A stretch of DNA of 64,000 nt from assembly GCA_023213395.1 (NCBI GenBank), contig CM041465.1:159781741-159845740 (forward strand), written 5' to 3'. This document shows, in pieces, positions 10,910 through 22,563 of this stretch (positions within the stretch are counted from its first letter, which is position 1; each line of letters starts with the position of its first letter). The DNA comes from Cycas panzhihuaensis (lineage: Eukaryota; Cycadophyta). The notes beneath the pieces are model-generated. The model saw only the letters and a list, made by a program, of their open reading frames with translations, had not been told where the DNA came from and did no database searches. Made by a program: the position numbers and the translations under genes.

Positions 10910-12400
10910 TCTTCTAATATTTAGCCCTCTTACCTATTTAGGCGTGCAAACTTTATCCCAAGCAACCAAATAGATTTTATCCTTTTCTTTAGTTCTTAAC
11001 CAAATGAATCATTTTTAAATACCTTCTAAAATCAACATAACGCTGCTTGGGACCGTAAAGATTGACATCATATACACCAACATACTCTACAGAGAAGCAG
11101 CCACCGACTAAATCTTCTCAGCTTAATTGAGAAGAGATCCCTTCCAGCCAACCATTTTCCTCTATATCCTATACACTATGGGGTTCCACATTACCCTACC
11201 CATGTTCCCCATAAATAGGGGCATCCTAAGGTAGGTAGATAGAAGGGACTTGATGGGCATCCCCAACTCCCTATTAATCCTTCTCTATAGTCTCTCATGA
11301 GTATTTATGGAAAAAATATAACTTTTATATAGATTTATTCTTTGATTTGTTACTTGCTCATAGGATTGAAGACTAAACTTAAAGGCCCTAGCTTCCTCCA
11401 TGGAAGCCTTTCCAAGGAGGATATTATCATCAACAAACTAATGATGAACATTGTTTTCCATGCCAGAGGCAGGCTTTACTCCCTTGACCTATCTTTTCCT
11501 CCTGGCCTTGTCCACTGCCCTCCCTAAAATTTCCACCATAATGATAAATAAGTAGGGGGATAATGGGTCCCTTGCCTTAACCCTCTAAATCTAGGAAAGA
11601 AAGGTGTTAAGGTTCCATTTATTAGGATTGAGTATTGAGGTTTAGAAATATAGTTTTCCATCTATTTCCTCCAAACCTAAGCTCCTGAAGGCATTCGATT
11701 AAGCAATCCCAAGCCACTTTATTATAAGATTTAGACATGTTAATTTTCACTATCATGCCAACTTCTTTTCTTTAATGGACTGAATGGATCATCTTATGGA
11801 TAATAATAATGTTGTCCAGAATTTGATGCCCTTTCACGAATGCATCCTAATTTGGGGATATGATAAGAAGAAGATATTTCTTGAGCCTATTGGCTAGAAT
11901 CTTAGCTAAAATTTTGTATTTTACATTGTAAAGGCTGATTAGTCTAAACTCCTCTAAAACTCCCTTCTTTCTTTAGGATCAACACTAGAAAGGTGGCCTA
12001 CCATTCCTTTAGGATCATTCTTTTCTCATGAAATTCATCTAGGGCTACATTTAGATCATCCTCGATTATTTCCCAGTAATCTTGAAAAAAACCTAGAGGG
12101 AAGCCATCTGGGTTGGGGCTTTATCTCACCCCATGTCAAAGAGGGCCTTCTCCACTTCCTCTATTAAGAAAGGTTCCTTCAACCATGTATTCCAATATTC
12201 CTTAATTAGTTTAGGGATATAACCCATAAGGTTCCTCCTTAGGTCTACATCCTAGTACCTTGGTTCTTTAAATAAGTTCATGAAATAGTCCACTATAATG
12301 CCTTTGATTTCTTTATCCATCTCAGCTTCTGCTCCTCTATTATCACTTAGTTTATTTATTATATTACAAGACTAATGTTTCAAGGTTGTCATATAAAAGA
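10910..12400 (-). pseudogene. LINE A reverse transcriptase
   Basis: Reverse transcriptase remnants run through this segment. A catalytic FVDD box lies near 11430 and is preceded by a TAG where LINE B has glutamine. The ISPN-stop-DAFVKGHQILDN motif lies at about 11810-11860 with its TAG at 11847-11849. ILAKILANRL is next to it. The residues needed for polymerisation look present, but the frame is repeatedly stopped. Confidence 0.85.
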
Positions 12401-12819
12401 ACTTAGTGTTTCTATCCCCCTTCACTAGCCAAGTAGTCCTTAACTTCTGCTTCTAGTGAATTTCTTCCTTCATTAAGATCTCTTCTAGTTTCCTACTAGT
12501 CGTACACTCCCTCTAATCCAATAAGGGGGATTTTCCTTCCTGTTGGATTCTTTCATCCATCTCATTTAGCTCACATAATAGCCTACTTTTAGCTTCAAAG
12601 ATGTTACCAAAAACCTCTTTATTCCAAACTTTGAGTTACCTTTTCACCCAATTCAACTTCTTTGAGAATCTAAACATAACATGCCCCTCCACTGGTATGT
12701 TCCACCATTCCTCAACCGTGTTCCTAAGATCTAGGTGTCTTGTCCATATGAGTTTGAATCAAAATGGGGCCCTAGGGTGCCTTCCTAATATGTTAAATTC
12801 AAGCATTAATGGAGAATGA

Positions 12820-13500
12820 TTTGATGCCACCTTTGGAAGGGCCTCTAATTTTATGTTGCGAAGCCTAGCCCATTCATAGTTGATCATCACCTTGTCAAGT
12901 TTTATCTGGATGTGGTTAACTCCTATTCTTCTATTTGACTAGGTATACTTAGTTCCTCTCAACAGGATATCCATCAAGCCTCCTTTTTATATGAACTCTC
13001 CTAGATCAGTCATGCTCCTTGACTAACCCTCTTGGCCCCCTTTTTTCTCTCTTGGGATGAAGGCCATGTTTAAGTCCCCCACTATTAGCTAGGGGCCTTT
13101 CCACTGTTTATGAATTTCCATGATCCTATCCCATAGCGTCTTTCTATCTTCCATTGTAGTTGGGAAATAAATGTTAGTGGCTACCCACTACACATCCGTC
13201 CCCCTACAGGTAAAGCATACTGACATAAAATGATCTTCCTCAGCCAATATTATCCCATACCATACTTTTAGATTTGAAAGTACTGCCATACATCCCAAAA
13301 CTTGAGAACCTTATTTCTCCAACATCTTCCCAATCCTCCAAACCTTGTTTTTCACCTCTAGTCCTTTATCTTTCTCTAGTTTAGTTTCTTAGAGCATCAT
13401 TATATCTGCTTCTAGTCTAGCCTGCATGTCTTTAATAAGTCTTTACTTAGAGGAAGCATTTAGTCCCCTAATATTCCAAGAAATAATCCTTATATTCTCT
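12820..13500 (-). pseudogene. LINE A endonuclease (APE-like)
   Basis: Minus-strand translation gives the KGPxLIVGDLNMAFIPREKKGG segment near 13040-13110, the GDxN core of the exonuclease-endonuclease-phosphatase domain of L1 ORF2. The N-terminal end is near 13500. Broken by stops and frame changes. Confidence 0.78.
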
Positions 13501-13949
13501 TATGAACCCTCCCTTACCCTTTATCCTAGGGGATCATCTCTTGCTTCTTAAAAATTCTCCTTTAAACATCCCTTCCTTTAGGGTTTTATGGTACTGTTGG
13601 TCAATTTGGCAGATAGTCTCCCTTTCTCAAGCCATTCTTTTAGAGGGTCTATCGACCCTCCTATCACTGGTCAGGTTAGGTCCTTTTCTTTTTCTTACCA
13701 CTTCCTCTTGCACCCATTTTCCCTTTACTATCCACATGCATTTAGCACTACTTGACCCTTCTTCCCCATTACTTGTCGGTAGAAACTCCTTAGGTTACAC
13801 CCTATCTTGATCATCGTTGCTGGCTTGGGCCCCATCTCCAATCTCTACTAGCCCCAGATTCACCTCCTGTTGAGTCTTGGGTAAATCCTTCTCCTTACCT
13901 TCCTTAGATAAGGTATCATCTTCTTCCTAGTTTATGGTCTTATCTCTCT

Positions 13950-14775
13950 CCTTTAGCCCCTTAACTTGAGGGGGATCTTCTAGGCTAGTCATTTAGGCCT
14001 TAGGTATGACCTGCTCTCCTTCTTATACTTTTGGGTCCACAGGCTCATTTCTCTATCCCTCCTTCTCTCCTGCTCCTGCTTTCTTTAGGTCCCCTGGGCA
14101 CTTCAATGGAAGGTGCCCTAAGCACTTGCATCTAGAGCATCTGAAGTTCTCTAGCTCATATACCAACTTATTGTCACTACTCCACCTTTCTGATTCAATC
14201 CTCACCTCTTCTAGGAGGCTTTTGTCAAGTTTTGCCAAGATACTGAATCTAGTATTTATTAACCAAGTTCTATTCTTTATTACTGAATTAATAGCTAATA
14301 GGGTGCCTATTATTCTTGCACACCTTTTATAACTTTTAAATTCCAAAATTAGAGTGGTAGTCTTGGCATCTAGACCTATAGCGATGCCTGCTTCATAGTT
14401 TGGACCGATGGGTTAAAATTTGGATTCCACTTTTCTAATATGATTGCCTTCCTGCCTAGCATCCAGGGTGACTTAAGTAATATGCTTACCATATCTTCCT
14501 AGTTGGCAAACCTAAATAGGACACACCCTTTTGGCATAGCTATGACCTCCATCAGGTTTTTAGTTCTCCACTTGGTCACCATCCATTTCCTAATAAAATC
14601 AAACCCTAATCTAGGCCCTAAGAACCTTTTTATGAAGTTGTTCTCCTAGTATTTCTCTATCTTCTTTGTTAAGCCTTTTGGTATCAGTATTTTAATAAGG
14701 TTGTCTTAGTCGACTGGGTTAATCTCATACATTTCTTCTTCTCCATTATTTAAAGCATCTCGATAGGATCTTCCC
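13950..14775 (-). pseudogene. LINE A ORF1 (DUF4283 and CCHC knuckle)
   Basis: From right to left: a leader segment near 14770; a DUF4283 core with VIAMPKGCVLFRFAN and LKSPWMLGRKAIILEKW (14400-14570); a continuation at 14053-14346 (TLLAINSVIKNRTWLINTRF); then CSRCKCLGHLPLKC, an intact CX2CX4HX4C zinc knuckle. ORF1 proteins of this type bind element RNA. The frame is interrupted before and after the open part. Confidence 0.85.
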
Positions 14776-15414
14776 TAAGGGGAAGACTGAGTCTAGTGTG
14801 AGAGATGTATTTCCTCCATTTAGTTTAATAAGATTGATTAATTACAAAAATAAAATAGAGATATAGTAGGCTTTACTCACCTGACACATTGATTCCCCTC
14901 TCATAGTTTTGAGGCTATCTCTATTGTTCTATGGTTCCCTCTAGGTCTACCCTTTTCTGTGGTTATATTTTAACTCCTAGATTTTTAAGCTTTTCCCCAC
15001 TGTTGGATGTCCCCCTTGAGTCTCCATACCATTGTTACACCTTTAAACCCTTAGATTTGGGTGTTCCCCATATAAGATCTACCTCCTATGGCTTTAAAAA
15101 TTGCTCCCTTTGTTATCTTTGGTTAATTCCCGTACTGGAACATTCAACTTCTTAACTCTAATATATCTAGGTGCCTTATACCCTTCATCTTTCTTACCCA
15201 AGTTGCACCTCACACCTTCGTCTATACCACCCTATTTATAGTCTTCATGGAAGCAAAGTTTTTGTCCCTCCTATTCTTGAGGGATGGCTCTCAATCCCAC
15301 ATCTTCCCAGGCCCTTTCCACTACTTCTTAGGCTCTTAAATAGTTATAGCCTTTTGACATTGCCTCGAACCCTAGTTGTTGCCCTTTGTCATTGTAATTA
15401 GAAATAATTTCCTA
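14776..15414 (-). other. LINE A 5' leader
   Basis: No protein similarity. It lies between ORF1 and the candidate target duplication and starts, on the minus strand, near an AACTAGGGTT-like sequence. LINE B has a similar AGCTAGGGTTT near its own 5' end, which supports this as the shared leader. Confidence 0.55.
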
Positions 15415-15423
15415 GTTAATATA

Positions 15424-16078
15424 ATTATAAAATACATTACAATCTTATTAATCTAATCACATCTATTAGGTAAAATATTTCCTTATGCTTGTGTACTCTA
15501 TTTAGTGCTTCTACAATTCTAGTTAAGCTAACAAGCATAATCCTTTATTAGGGAATTTATGATAATTTTAGCCATAACCAATGGAGAGGGGTCACTAATT
15601 TTAAACTCATCAAGTTTGGACAATGATAGTTTAGTATCTAAAAACTAAAGAAAGCATCATTAACTAAAAAAAATTGAATTTCAAAGGGAATTACTTAAGT
15701 ATTCTATTTTCTTTTTGGTTTATAATTAAAATCTATCATCTTATGAGAAACCACCATATCTTTCTTCTTTTTTTTACTATATAGACTCATGCTAATTTTG
15801 ATTGGGATTATATAACACTTATCAAGAGTTGTTATTGTATAAATTATCCATGAACTACTATTATCTATCTTAGGCATTTTGTTAAGTATTTTTGCATGCA
15901 CCCTTAATCACTGTGATTAATATATATTCCAATTATTCTTATTGCACCTATTGCATAATAAATTCTTGTAATATGCATAGAAAAAATAAATATAAATATA
16001 CCTCCCTCTCCTATCTATTTGATTATAATAGATACACCTCTTATATAAGGTAGAATTCTTCTTTAATTAATTAATTAA
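15424..16078. other. AT-rich spacer between the two LINEs
   Basis: No recognised gene or repeat. It ends in a (TTAA)n-like run that forms the LINE B insertion site. Confidence 0.4.
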
Positions 16079-16093
16079 TTTATTTGTTTAAAT
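16079..16093. repeat. Left target-site duplication of LINE B
   Basis: tttatttgtttaaat matches tttatttatttaaat at 22549-22563 in 14 of 15 bases. The length fits L1 target-primed insertion. Confidence 0.8.
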
Positions 16094-16455
16094 TTTTTTT
16101 TGATAAGGTAAAATTGAATTATGGGTGGGTTTGAAACATGATCCCACAACCTAGTACATCAATGAGCTAAAGGTTTCCAAGTCAAAGATGATTGTGACAT
16201 CCCCACGGTCTAGGCTAAAAGAATATATTACCAGGTCAAGCCCCTCGGCTAGCTACTCTAGACCATTTCCTTCTTTACCAGAACCATAAGATCCCCTGGA
16301 AAGTCACTCCTCCACATAGTGTCTTCCTTGTGTCTCACTCCCCAGTTTGCCAAAAAGTTGGCAGCTTTATTACCTTCTCTCAGTGTGTGTCTTATACAAA
16401 CTTTTACTAGTCCCTTAATACTCTCCTTAGCATCATTGATTATGGACTAGAATCT

Positions 16456-16755
16456 CTAGTCTGGGAGGACCACACCTTTCAGTGAGCTTATGACCACCTC
16501 TAAGTCTCCCTCAATTACTAGTTGCCAGATGCCTTCTTTGAGTGCTAAATCAAGAACTTTAAGCATTGCGTGCATTTCCATATAGTGGTTTGTTTGGTGC
16601 TCATAGAATTCCGCAAAGGCCCAAATAGGGGTGCCATTGTTATCTCTGCAAATTACCCCTCCCCCAGCTTCTCCAGGGTTCCCCTTTGAAGCACCATCAA
16701 AATTGATTTTTATCCAGGGCCCCACCGGTGGCATCCATCCACTACATCTAACCAT
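16456..16755 (-). pseudogene. LINE B RNase H
   Basis: An open stretch of 99 residues forms an RNase H domain of the LINE type. FDGASKGNPG carries the first catalytic Asp, EMHAM the catalytic Glu, and VIEGDLEVV the second Asp, so the D-E-D core is kept. The fold ends early: the segment with the last acidic or His residue lies past the stop at the left edge. RNase H at the ORF2 C-terminus is known in some plant L1 lineages. The surrounding ORF2 is broken, so activity is unlikely. Confidence 0.88.
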
Positions 16756-17022
16756 TTTAGTCTCACATACTGGTTCTATGCCTATTTAAGCATAATCCTA
16801 TTCTCAGACAAGGTTGCATGCTTCTCCTTAGTGTTTTTGACATTCTCCCTAATGTCTAAATAGGTTTTATTGAAGGTGGAAAATTAGTCCAACTGATTTC
16901 CCTAGAAGATTCTTCAGTTTCTCTCTTTCCATACATTCCATGCTATTATTGGAAGTGCACTCTTCCAAATATAGCTTAATATTTTACTTCTGAATGGGCT
17001 TTGCCAGGCAAGCCATAGATCA

Positions 17023-17382
17023 TCAATCTTTTCTAGGAAGATCCAACACCTCCAATTTTTCCAACAGCATCCTCCATACCTCCCTTATAAATGAACACCC
17101 AAGGAAAATATGATCCATGGAATCCTCTTCTTTGCAACATAGTATACACCTATTGGGCAGGTGGAACCCTCTCTTCTTGAGGTTATCTACGGTGAGTATT
17201 TTGTTCCTCAAATAGATCCACCAAAAAACTATTATTTTGGGAATAAGAGGGAGCTTCCAAACACCTTCTAATGTTGGATTCCTTTGATCACCTCTCATTA
17301 AACATAAATAGTGGTACCCTTGTTTGGTGGTGTAAACCCCAGACGAGCTTAAGGGCCACACAACCGAATCTGGTGAAGGCAT
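17023..17382 (-). pseudogene. LINE B zf-RVT domain
   Basis: One hundred and nineteen open residues: SGVYTTKQGYHYL, GVWKLPLIPKIIVFWW, LKKRGFHLPNRCILCCKEED, SMDHIFLGCSFIREVW. This is the zf-RVT pattern with its C..C...E...H....C cluster intact. It sits between reverse transcriptase and RNase H of ORF2, about 0.27 kb from the latter. Confidence 0.88.
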
Positions 17383-17399
17383 CTTAGGAATATAGCTCT

Positions 17400-18260
17400 T
17401 TCTTAAAATCCTTTTGATCTTGTAGAGCCCCTCTTACATACTACGCTCATCTTGGATTTCCTCAAAATTTGTCCAGTTTCTGTTGCTCCCACTCCCTATC
17501 TAGTAGTCTTTTACGTGTAATCTATAATGCCTAACATGAGGGCCCTGGATAGGTGCCAGGTCAGTGTATTTCTTTAGGGCCTTATCATAGCACCGGGCAT
17601 CCTCCCAAAACCTAATGGAGCTGCCATCTCCCAATCTCCATTTCAGGCCTTCTCTGATAGCTTTCCAAGCTTTTAGAATACTCCTCCAGATGGTTGACCC
17701 AACCGGTGTGGCAGTGTTTTCTATGAGAGAGCCACCTTGAATATATTTCTATGATAGAATCTTCTCCCACAATCTCTTGCCTCCTTTAAATAATCGCTAG
17801 CCCATCTTGGCCCCAAGAGCAATATTGAAGGATGAAATCCTTCTAAGGTTGAGATCTCCATCCCATTTTGGAGTACACACTTTGTTCCAACTCACTAGAT
17901 ACATCCTATCTTTATTCTCTGCCCCTGACCAGAGAAATCTCTTCTAGATAGTTTCTAAAATACCTGAGATTCCAGTGATCCGAATATGGACATCGTAAGA
18001 CCGATGCTGGAGCGTAGAAGCCACTAGCTGGAGCTTCCCAGTGAGACTTAAGAGGGCACCCTTCTAGCCATCCAGCTTCCTCTGCATTCTGTCAATGAGG
18101 GGTTCCACATTTCCTTGGTCATCTTTCCTATGAAGAGAGGCAAACCAAGGTAGGTTGTGGGGAGCTTCTTAATACCCATCTCTAAAATCCTGTTGATCCT
18201 GCCTTGGGTACGACCCAGGGTATTTATGAAGTAGACATTACTCTTGTTCAGACTTATCTT
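17400..18260 (-). pseudogene. LINE B RT end and connector
   Basis: Degraded minus-strand sequence between the reverse transcriptase core and zf-RVT. It keeps short segments such as the WGKI...KY-like part near 17740-17820 and the NPGxxRxI-like end of reverse transcriptase near 18060-18190. It is assigned mainly by position and by parallel with LINE A. Confidence 0.65.
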
Positions 18261-18707
18261 CTAGTTCGTGGTCCTCTTAAAGTGCCTTAAAATCTCCTTA
18301 AATTTAGAGGCCTCTCTTATGGCAGCCTTCCCTAAGAAGATATTATCATCCATAAATTGGTGGTGGGTCACATTATCCATTCCTGAAGTCAGTTTTATGC
18401 CCTTAATAATTCCTTGCCTTCTAACTAACTCTAGAGTTCTACCTAATAATACAACCATCATAATGTAAAGAAAGGGAGAAAGGGGATCCCCTTGTCTTAG
18501 CCCCCTAAAGCCTGGAAAAAAACTAGAAGATGAACTATTGATAATAACTAAGAATTGTGGATTGCCTATACAAAGTTTAATCCATAACCGCCAAGGTTCC
18601 CCAAAGCCAAATGTCTCTAGACAATCGAGAAGGCATTCCCAGGATACCCTATCAAAGGCCTTAGTGAGATTAATCTTGATGAGTATCGTGGGCTCTTTCC
18701 TTTCCAC
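18261..18707 (-). pseudogene. LINE B reverse transcriptase core
   Basis: A 148-residue open stretch with clear L1 reverse transcriptase motifs: IKINLTKAFDRVSWECL (motif A Asp), LRQGDPLSPFLYIM, and HHQFMDDNIFLG with the catalytic FMDD box. Immediately upstream (18750-18790) the conserved Q-rich motif carries three TAG stops, so the open stretch is only part of the domain. Confidence 0.92.
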
Positions 18708-19366
18708 GACTGAATGAATTATTTCATGAACTACTATGAAACCATCATAGATCTATCTGCCCTAGAGAAAACTATCCTAATTTTGGGAGATAATATTTGG
18801 CATAATTTTCTTTAGTCTATTGGCCAAGACCTTGGTGATAATCTTGTATTTAACATTACAAGACTAATGGGGTGAAACTCTTCCATTCTTTTCACCCTTT
18901 CTTTCTTAGGAATAAGAACAAGGAATTTGGTCTGCCATTCCTACAAAATCTTGCTGTTTACACAGAACTCCTACAGAGCTTCCATAAGGTCCTCCTTGAT
19001 AATGTCCCAAAACTCCTAAAAAAACCCCAGGGGGAATCCGTCAGGGCCCAGAGCTTTGTCTCTCTTCATGCCAAAGAGAGCCATCCTAACTTCTTCCTGA
19101 GTAAAAGGAGCTATCAACTAAGCATTTTGTGCTTCATTCACCAGTCTGGGGATGTTTCTTAGGAAGTCCTTCCTTCTACCTTTCTCACCATCCTGCGGTT
19201 CAGTATATAAGTCCTTGAAATATTCGCTTGCCAACTCTTTCATGTCCTCTATCGAGCCTAGTACTGAACCATCCTCCCTTTGAAGACTGTTGATTCTATT
19301 GCTTGCTCTATGTTTGGCTGTGGTCATATGGAAAAATGTAGAATTTCTGTAACCTTTGACCAACAT
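18708..19366 (-). pseudogene. LINE B RT N-terminal part
   Basis: From right to left: 19118-19366 has KGYRNSTFFHMTTAKHRASN, RINSLQREDGSV and ASEYFKDLY, the standard segment before L1 reverse transcriptase. Then comes the degraded part with VLANRL near 18830 and a TAG-containing stretch at 18753-18779 where glutamines are expected. The frame is closed by stops. Confidence 0.85.
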
Positions 19367-19920
19367 AGTGTCTTGGATTTTTATCTCCAGTGGACTTCCT
19401 CTCTGATGAGAATCTCCTCTAGGTTCTTAGCCAATTCCTTCTCAGTCTTATTTAGCTCTCAGAATCTGCCCCCTCATTGTATCTTATCCTCTGTTTCTTT
19501 TAGGTCTCAGATAGTTTTGTCCTTTAGTTCATGAATGTTCTGAAAAACTTCCTTGTTCCATACCTTTACTTGTCTTTTAACCTAATCTAGTTTCTTCAAG
19601 AACCTGTACATCGCATGTCCATGAATTTAAGCTCCCCACCATTCCTCAATCTTCTTGTGGAAGTCTGGATGGCAAAGCCATATAAGTTTGAACCTAAAAG
19701 GGGATCTAATATGTTTACCCAGGTCCAAAAATTAAAATAAGAGAGGTGAATGGTCTGAACTAATCCTTGGCAGGGCCTCTAGGGAAAAGTCCTTAAAGCA
19801 CCAAAACCAATCATAATTGACCAACACCCTATCTAATTTGATTTGTATAAGGTCATCCCTCAAGCGTTTATTAGACCATGTAAATGAGGCACCCCTGAGC
19901 TCAACATCCACCAGGCCACC
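19367..19920 (-). pseudogene. LINE B EN-RT linker
   Basis: Degraded ORF2 sequence between endonuclease and reverse transcriptase, assigned by position between clear domains. It keeps an LDNGIP-like and WCFKD-like texture, but no motif strong enough to name. Confidence 0.6.
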
Positions 19921-20420
19921 CTACTGAAGGAAGTCACTGAACTCGCTAATATTACTAGTCCAACTAGTAGTACTGTCTCTCTTATCCCCTGGACACAATA
20001 TTAAATTGGAATCTCCTACCACTAACCATGGTTTATGGCAATCCCTGTGGGCCACCAGTAGTTTATCCCAAAGCCTCTTCTTGGCCTCCTGAAGATTTGG
20101 GGCATAGATGTTAGTGGCTAGCCACCTATGGTTGTTGCTTTTATTTATTAACCATACTGATATAAAGGATTCCTTGGCTAGAAAAATTTCACCAGACCAT
20201 GTCATCAGATTCCACAGTACCATTAAGCCCCCAGTACCTTGAGTATATTTAACCTCTATGCCCTTGGCTCTCTTCCAAATTTTATTCCTGGTCCTTGGTC
20301 CATTCTCCTTACTTAACTTGGATTCCTGCAAAAACATCAAGTCTGGGTGGTGTCTATTCCTCATATCCCTAATAATTCTCTACTTCGAGGGGGCATTAAG
20401 TGCCCTGATATTCCACGATA
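19921..20420 (-). pseudogene. LINE B endonuclease (APE-like)
   Basis: One hundred and forty-seven open residues from 20364 include PDLMFLQESKL (catalytic Glu), GTGGLMVLWN, TNIYAPNLQEAKKRLWDKL and KPWLVVGDSNLILCP (D-x-N core), all typical of the L1 ORF2 endonuclease that nicks target DNA. The family's first residues (WNxRG-like) lie to the right, to about 20420, in a degraded frame. Confidence 0.9.
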
Positions 20421-21021
20421 TAATTTTCATCTTTTTCTTCTTTGCTTCCAGACTTCAGCAGTATCTCCTTTGTGGATCCACATACATCACGGATCTGAGA
20501 TTAGGCCCTTCAAGGAAGACATCCTTTAAAGTTTTCTGATTTCCATGATCCACTTGGGTAGCTACTTCTTTTTCTCTTAATAGTTTCAAGGGTGGCCTCC
20601 CCACCCTCTTCTCGGTACCCACATCTAGCTGCTTCTTTTGGGACATAACCGATTGTGCTAAAGTATCTTAGGCTAACATCCCAATTTTCTCCAAAGTTCT
20701 TTAGCCCCTTCTAGCCGCACCTCATTCTCTGTTTCTTTTACTATCTTCTCTTTAGAATCTGAAAAGGGATCTTTTCCATATAGGGGGGCATGCCCAGCCC
20801 CACCTCAACATTCATACCACGTTTCCTCTGTGGCTTGGGCATGTGTGCTAGGGTAAATTGGGTCAAAGAAACTATCCTAACTAGGGTAAAGGCCCTTAAT
20901 CCATCTGCACCTTTCGGGCTCCCTGGGGCTATGAGATCCTGGGCAGCTTGCTCCCCTTCCTCTAGGAGTGTATCTTCCTCATTAGGGTCAAACCCAGGTT
21001 CTAAGGGGAACTAATCAGTTC

Positions 21022-21850
21022 TCAAGGGGGGCCATCATGGCCCTCCATGGGCACCACATCATCCACGTATCCTAGGATTTCTTGTGCCTGCCCTTCCTCC
21101 TTATCCTTCCTGGGGTCTTGGGATATCAGCTCTAAGGGGACCTCTTGTTTCTCATCCTTTGAGATTTGCACACCTGGGTATGTTTGGGGAAGGTGTCTAA
21201 GGTTTCTATAGGTGGAGCATCTAAAATGCTCCATCTCATAAAACAACGATTGTACCTAGCTTCCATCCAACGTATCCATCCATATATCATCTAGGAGGGG
21301 TTTATCAATCTGAACCAGAGCATAAAACCTCATGTTTATGAGTCTGCTTTTGTTCTTTATTATAGAATCTATTGCTAAGAGAGGGCCCACTACTTTTGCT
21401 ATTCCTCTTAACACTTCAGGGTTCCAGTGATGTAAGGGAAGTCCCAGTAATTGGATCCATATAGGAGCCTCTCTAATTTTGGGAACAGAGGGATCAAAGT
21501 CCTTATGCCATTTTTTGAGAGATAAGGCCTTTCTGCTAAGCATCCATGGGGCCCTTAACAGAATACTGGTTATGTCCTCATATGAAAGGAATTTAAATAT
21601 CACGTAGCCCTTTAGCATGACTATTACTTCCATGCTACCTACCATTTTCTATTTTGACCTCGTCTAGGCCCTGATGGTTTCCAAGCCTGGTCTAGGACCA
21701 GAGAATCTGTCGACAAGGTAATTCTCCTAATGTTTCTCAGTTTTCTCCATTAGAGCCTAAGGAATTTTAAGTCTGACCCCGTTATCCTATATCTTTAGTG
21801 TTAAGTCGAAGGTTTTCTCCTCATTTATTTTCAAAATGTCATAGTAGGAT
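21022..21850 (-). pseudogene. LINE B ORF1 (DUF4283, broken CCHC)
   Basis: From right: a degraded leader with RFSGPRPGLETIRA near 21680-21720; a 129-residue open DUF4283 core (21256-21645) with VIVMLKGYVIFKFLSYEDI, LRAPWMLSRKALSLKKW, PIWIQLLGLPLHHWN and VVGPLLAIDSIIKNKSRL; then 21022-21246 with the zinc-knuckle region reading CSTYRNLRHLPQTYP, where two cysteines have become tyrosine. LINE A keeps its knuckle. Confidence 0.88.
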
Positions 21851-22548
21851 CTCCCCAGTGAGGGGTTTGGGTTCTAGTTCTGGTTTATAGTTATATGGTC
21901 CTTATCCATATTAAAAGAAATTATGAACTACAGAAAAAACCCCAAACAAGGGTAACAAGAACATACCATGGCCCTAGGCATGATAACCATCATAACCTCT
22001 GACTTCCTCTTAATTTTGTTAATATTTACCTAGTTTGGGAGGCTGCCAATCTTCTCTAGGTATTCTCTGGTTCTAAACAAAGAGTTTCTATTCCTATCAA
22101 CCCTATGCAGGAGGCTTAGGTCTATTCTTCCTCTTACAGTATCACATCCCGTGGGAGGTTCTCCTTCCAAAAATAGCACCAAATCTTTTCCTTCCAATGC
22201 CTAATCTGATGTCTCCTTGGCATGATCTCACTATACTACAGATTCTGCTTACATAGTACCCACCAGCTGCTTACATAATGGGCATGTACCATCTAGCCCA
22301 GCACAGTTTGTGTTTATGCCCTTTGCATTCCAACACACATACCAAAGGAGATCTGAGGATAACAACCATCCTGCATGGCTCTCAAAAACCCTGCATGCGA
22401 CCCATACTAGAGCAACAACCATGAGGAAGCATGGCTTTACAATTCTGGGGGCATACCGCCCCTTGTTCTTCATCCATCGCTCACCCAGGACTTATAGATG
22501 AAACCCTAGCTGCCTCTATGTCTCCTGTCCATCTCATGCTAAAACTTA
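21851..22548 (-). other. LINE B 5' leader
   Basis: No protein similarity on the minus strand beyond ORF1. The 5' end reads AGCTAGGGTTTCATC close to the duplication. The base mix is more GC-rich than the flanks, as in the rest of the LINE. Long plus- or minus-strand open stretches here do not match any family known to me. Confidence 0.55.
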
Positions 22549-22563
22549 TTTATTTATTTAAAT
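22549..22563. repeat. Right target-site duplication of LINE B
   Basis: tttatttatttaaat, partner of 16079-16093; the single difference is G/A. Confidence 0.8.

Larger units (their letters stand above)
9131..15414 (-). mobile_element. LINE A (L1-type non-LTR retrotransposon)
   Basis: Full-length-looking plant L1 on the minus strand. From its 5' end (right) it has a leader, ORF1 (DUF4283 plus CCHC), endonuclease, reverse transcriptase, zf-RVT region, RNase H and a 3' end reading TTTTACCAAATCAAAAAA followed by (TA)n. The candidate target duplication is gttaatata at 9116-9124 and 15415-15423; because the site is AT-rich, its length is uncertain. Many stops interrupt ORF2. It is the same family as LINE B, judged from matching motifs along the length. 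Confidence 0.9.
16094..22548 (-). mobile_element. LINE B (L1-type non-LTR retrotransposon)
   Basis: A 6.45-kb minus-strand plant L1 flanked by a 15-bp target duplication with one mismatch. Its 3' end reads TTTTACCTTATCA then a short A-tail (plus-strand T9 at 16093-16101). Order from the 5' end: leader, ORF1 (DUF4283, degraded CCHC), endonuclease, reverse transcriptase, zf-RVT, RNase H. It is less decayed than LINE A, with open stretches up to 148 codons, but still has many TAG stops. Confidence 0.93.

Noticed and set aside
13502-14332. Plus-strand open stretches of about 100 codons opposite LINE A ORF1 and EN
   Set aside because: They lie antisense to clear LINE domains on the minus strand and match no family.
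18261-18790. TAG possibly read as glutamine (altered genetic code)
   Set aside because: Many TAG stops sit at Gln positions, but TAG also replaces Trp (54823-54825; LINE A RNase H) and other codons, frames are also shifted, and Gln is still encoded by CAA/CAG elsewhere. Deamination of CAG and TGG explains all of this.
22249-22501. Overlapping open stretches on both strands in the LINE B leader
   Set aside because: Cys- and Trp-containing, but no recognisable pattern, no neighbours in frame, and within the 5' leader of LINE B.
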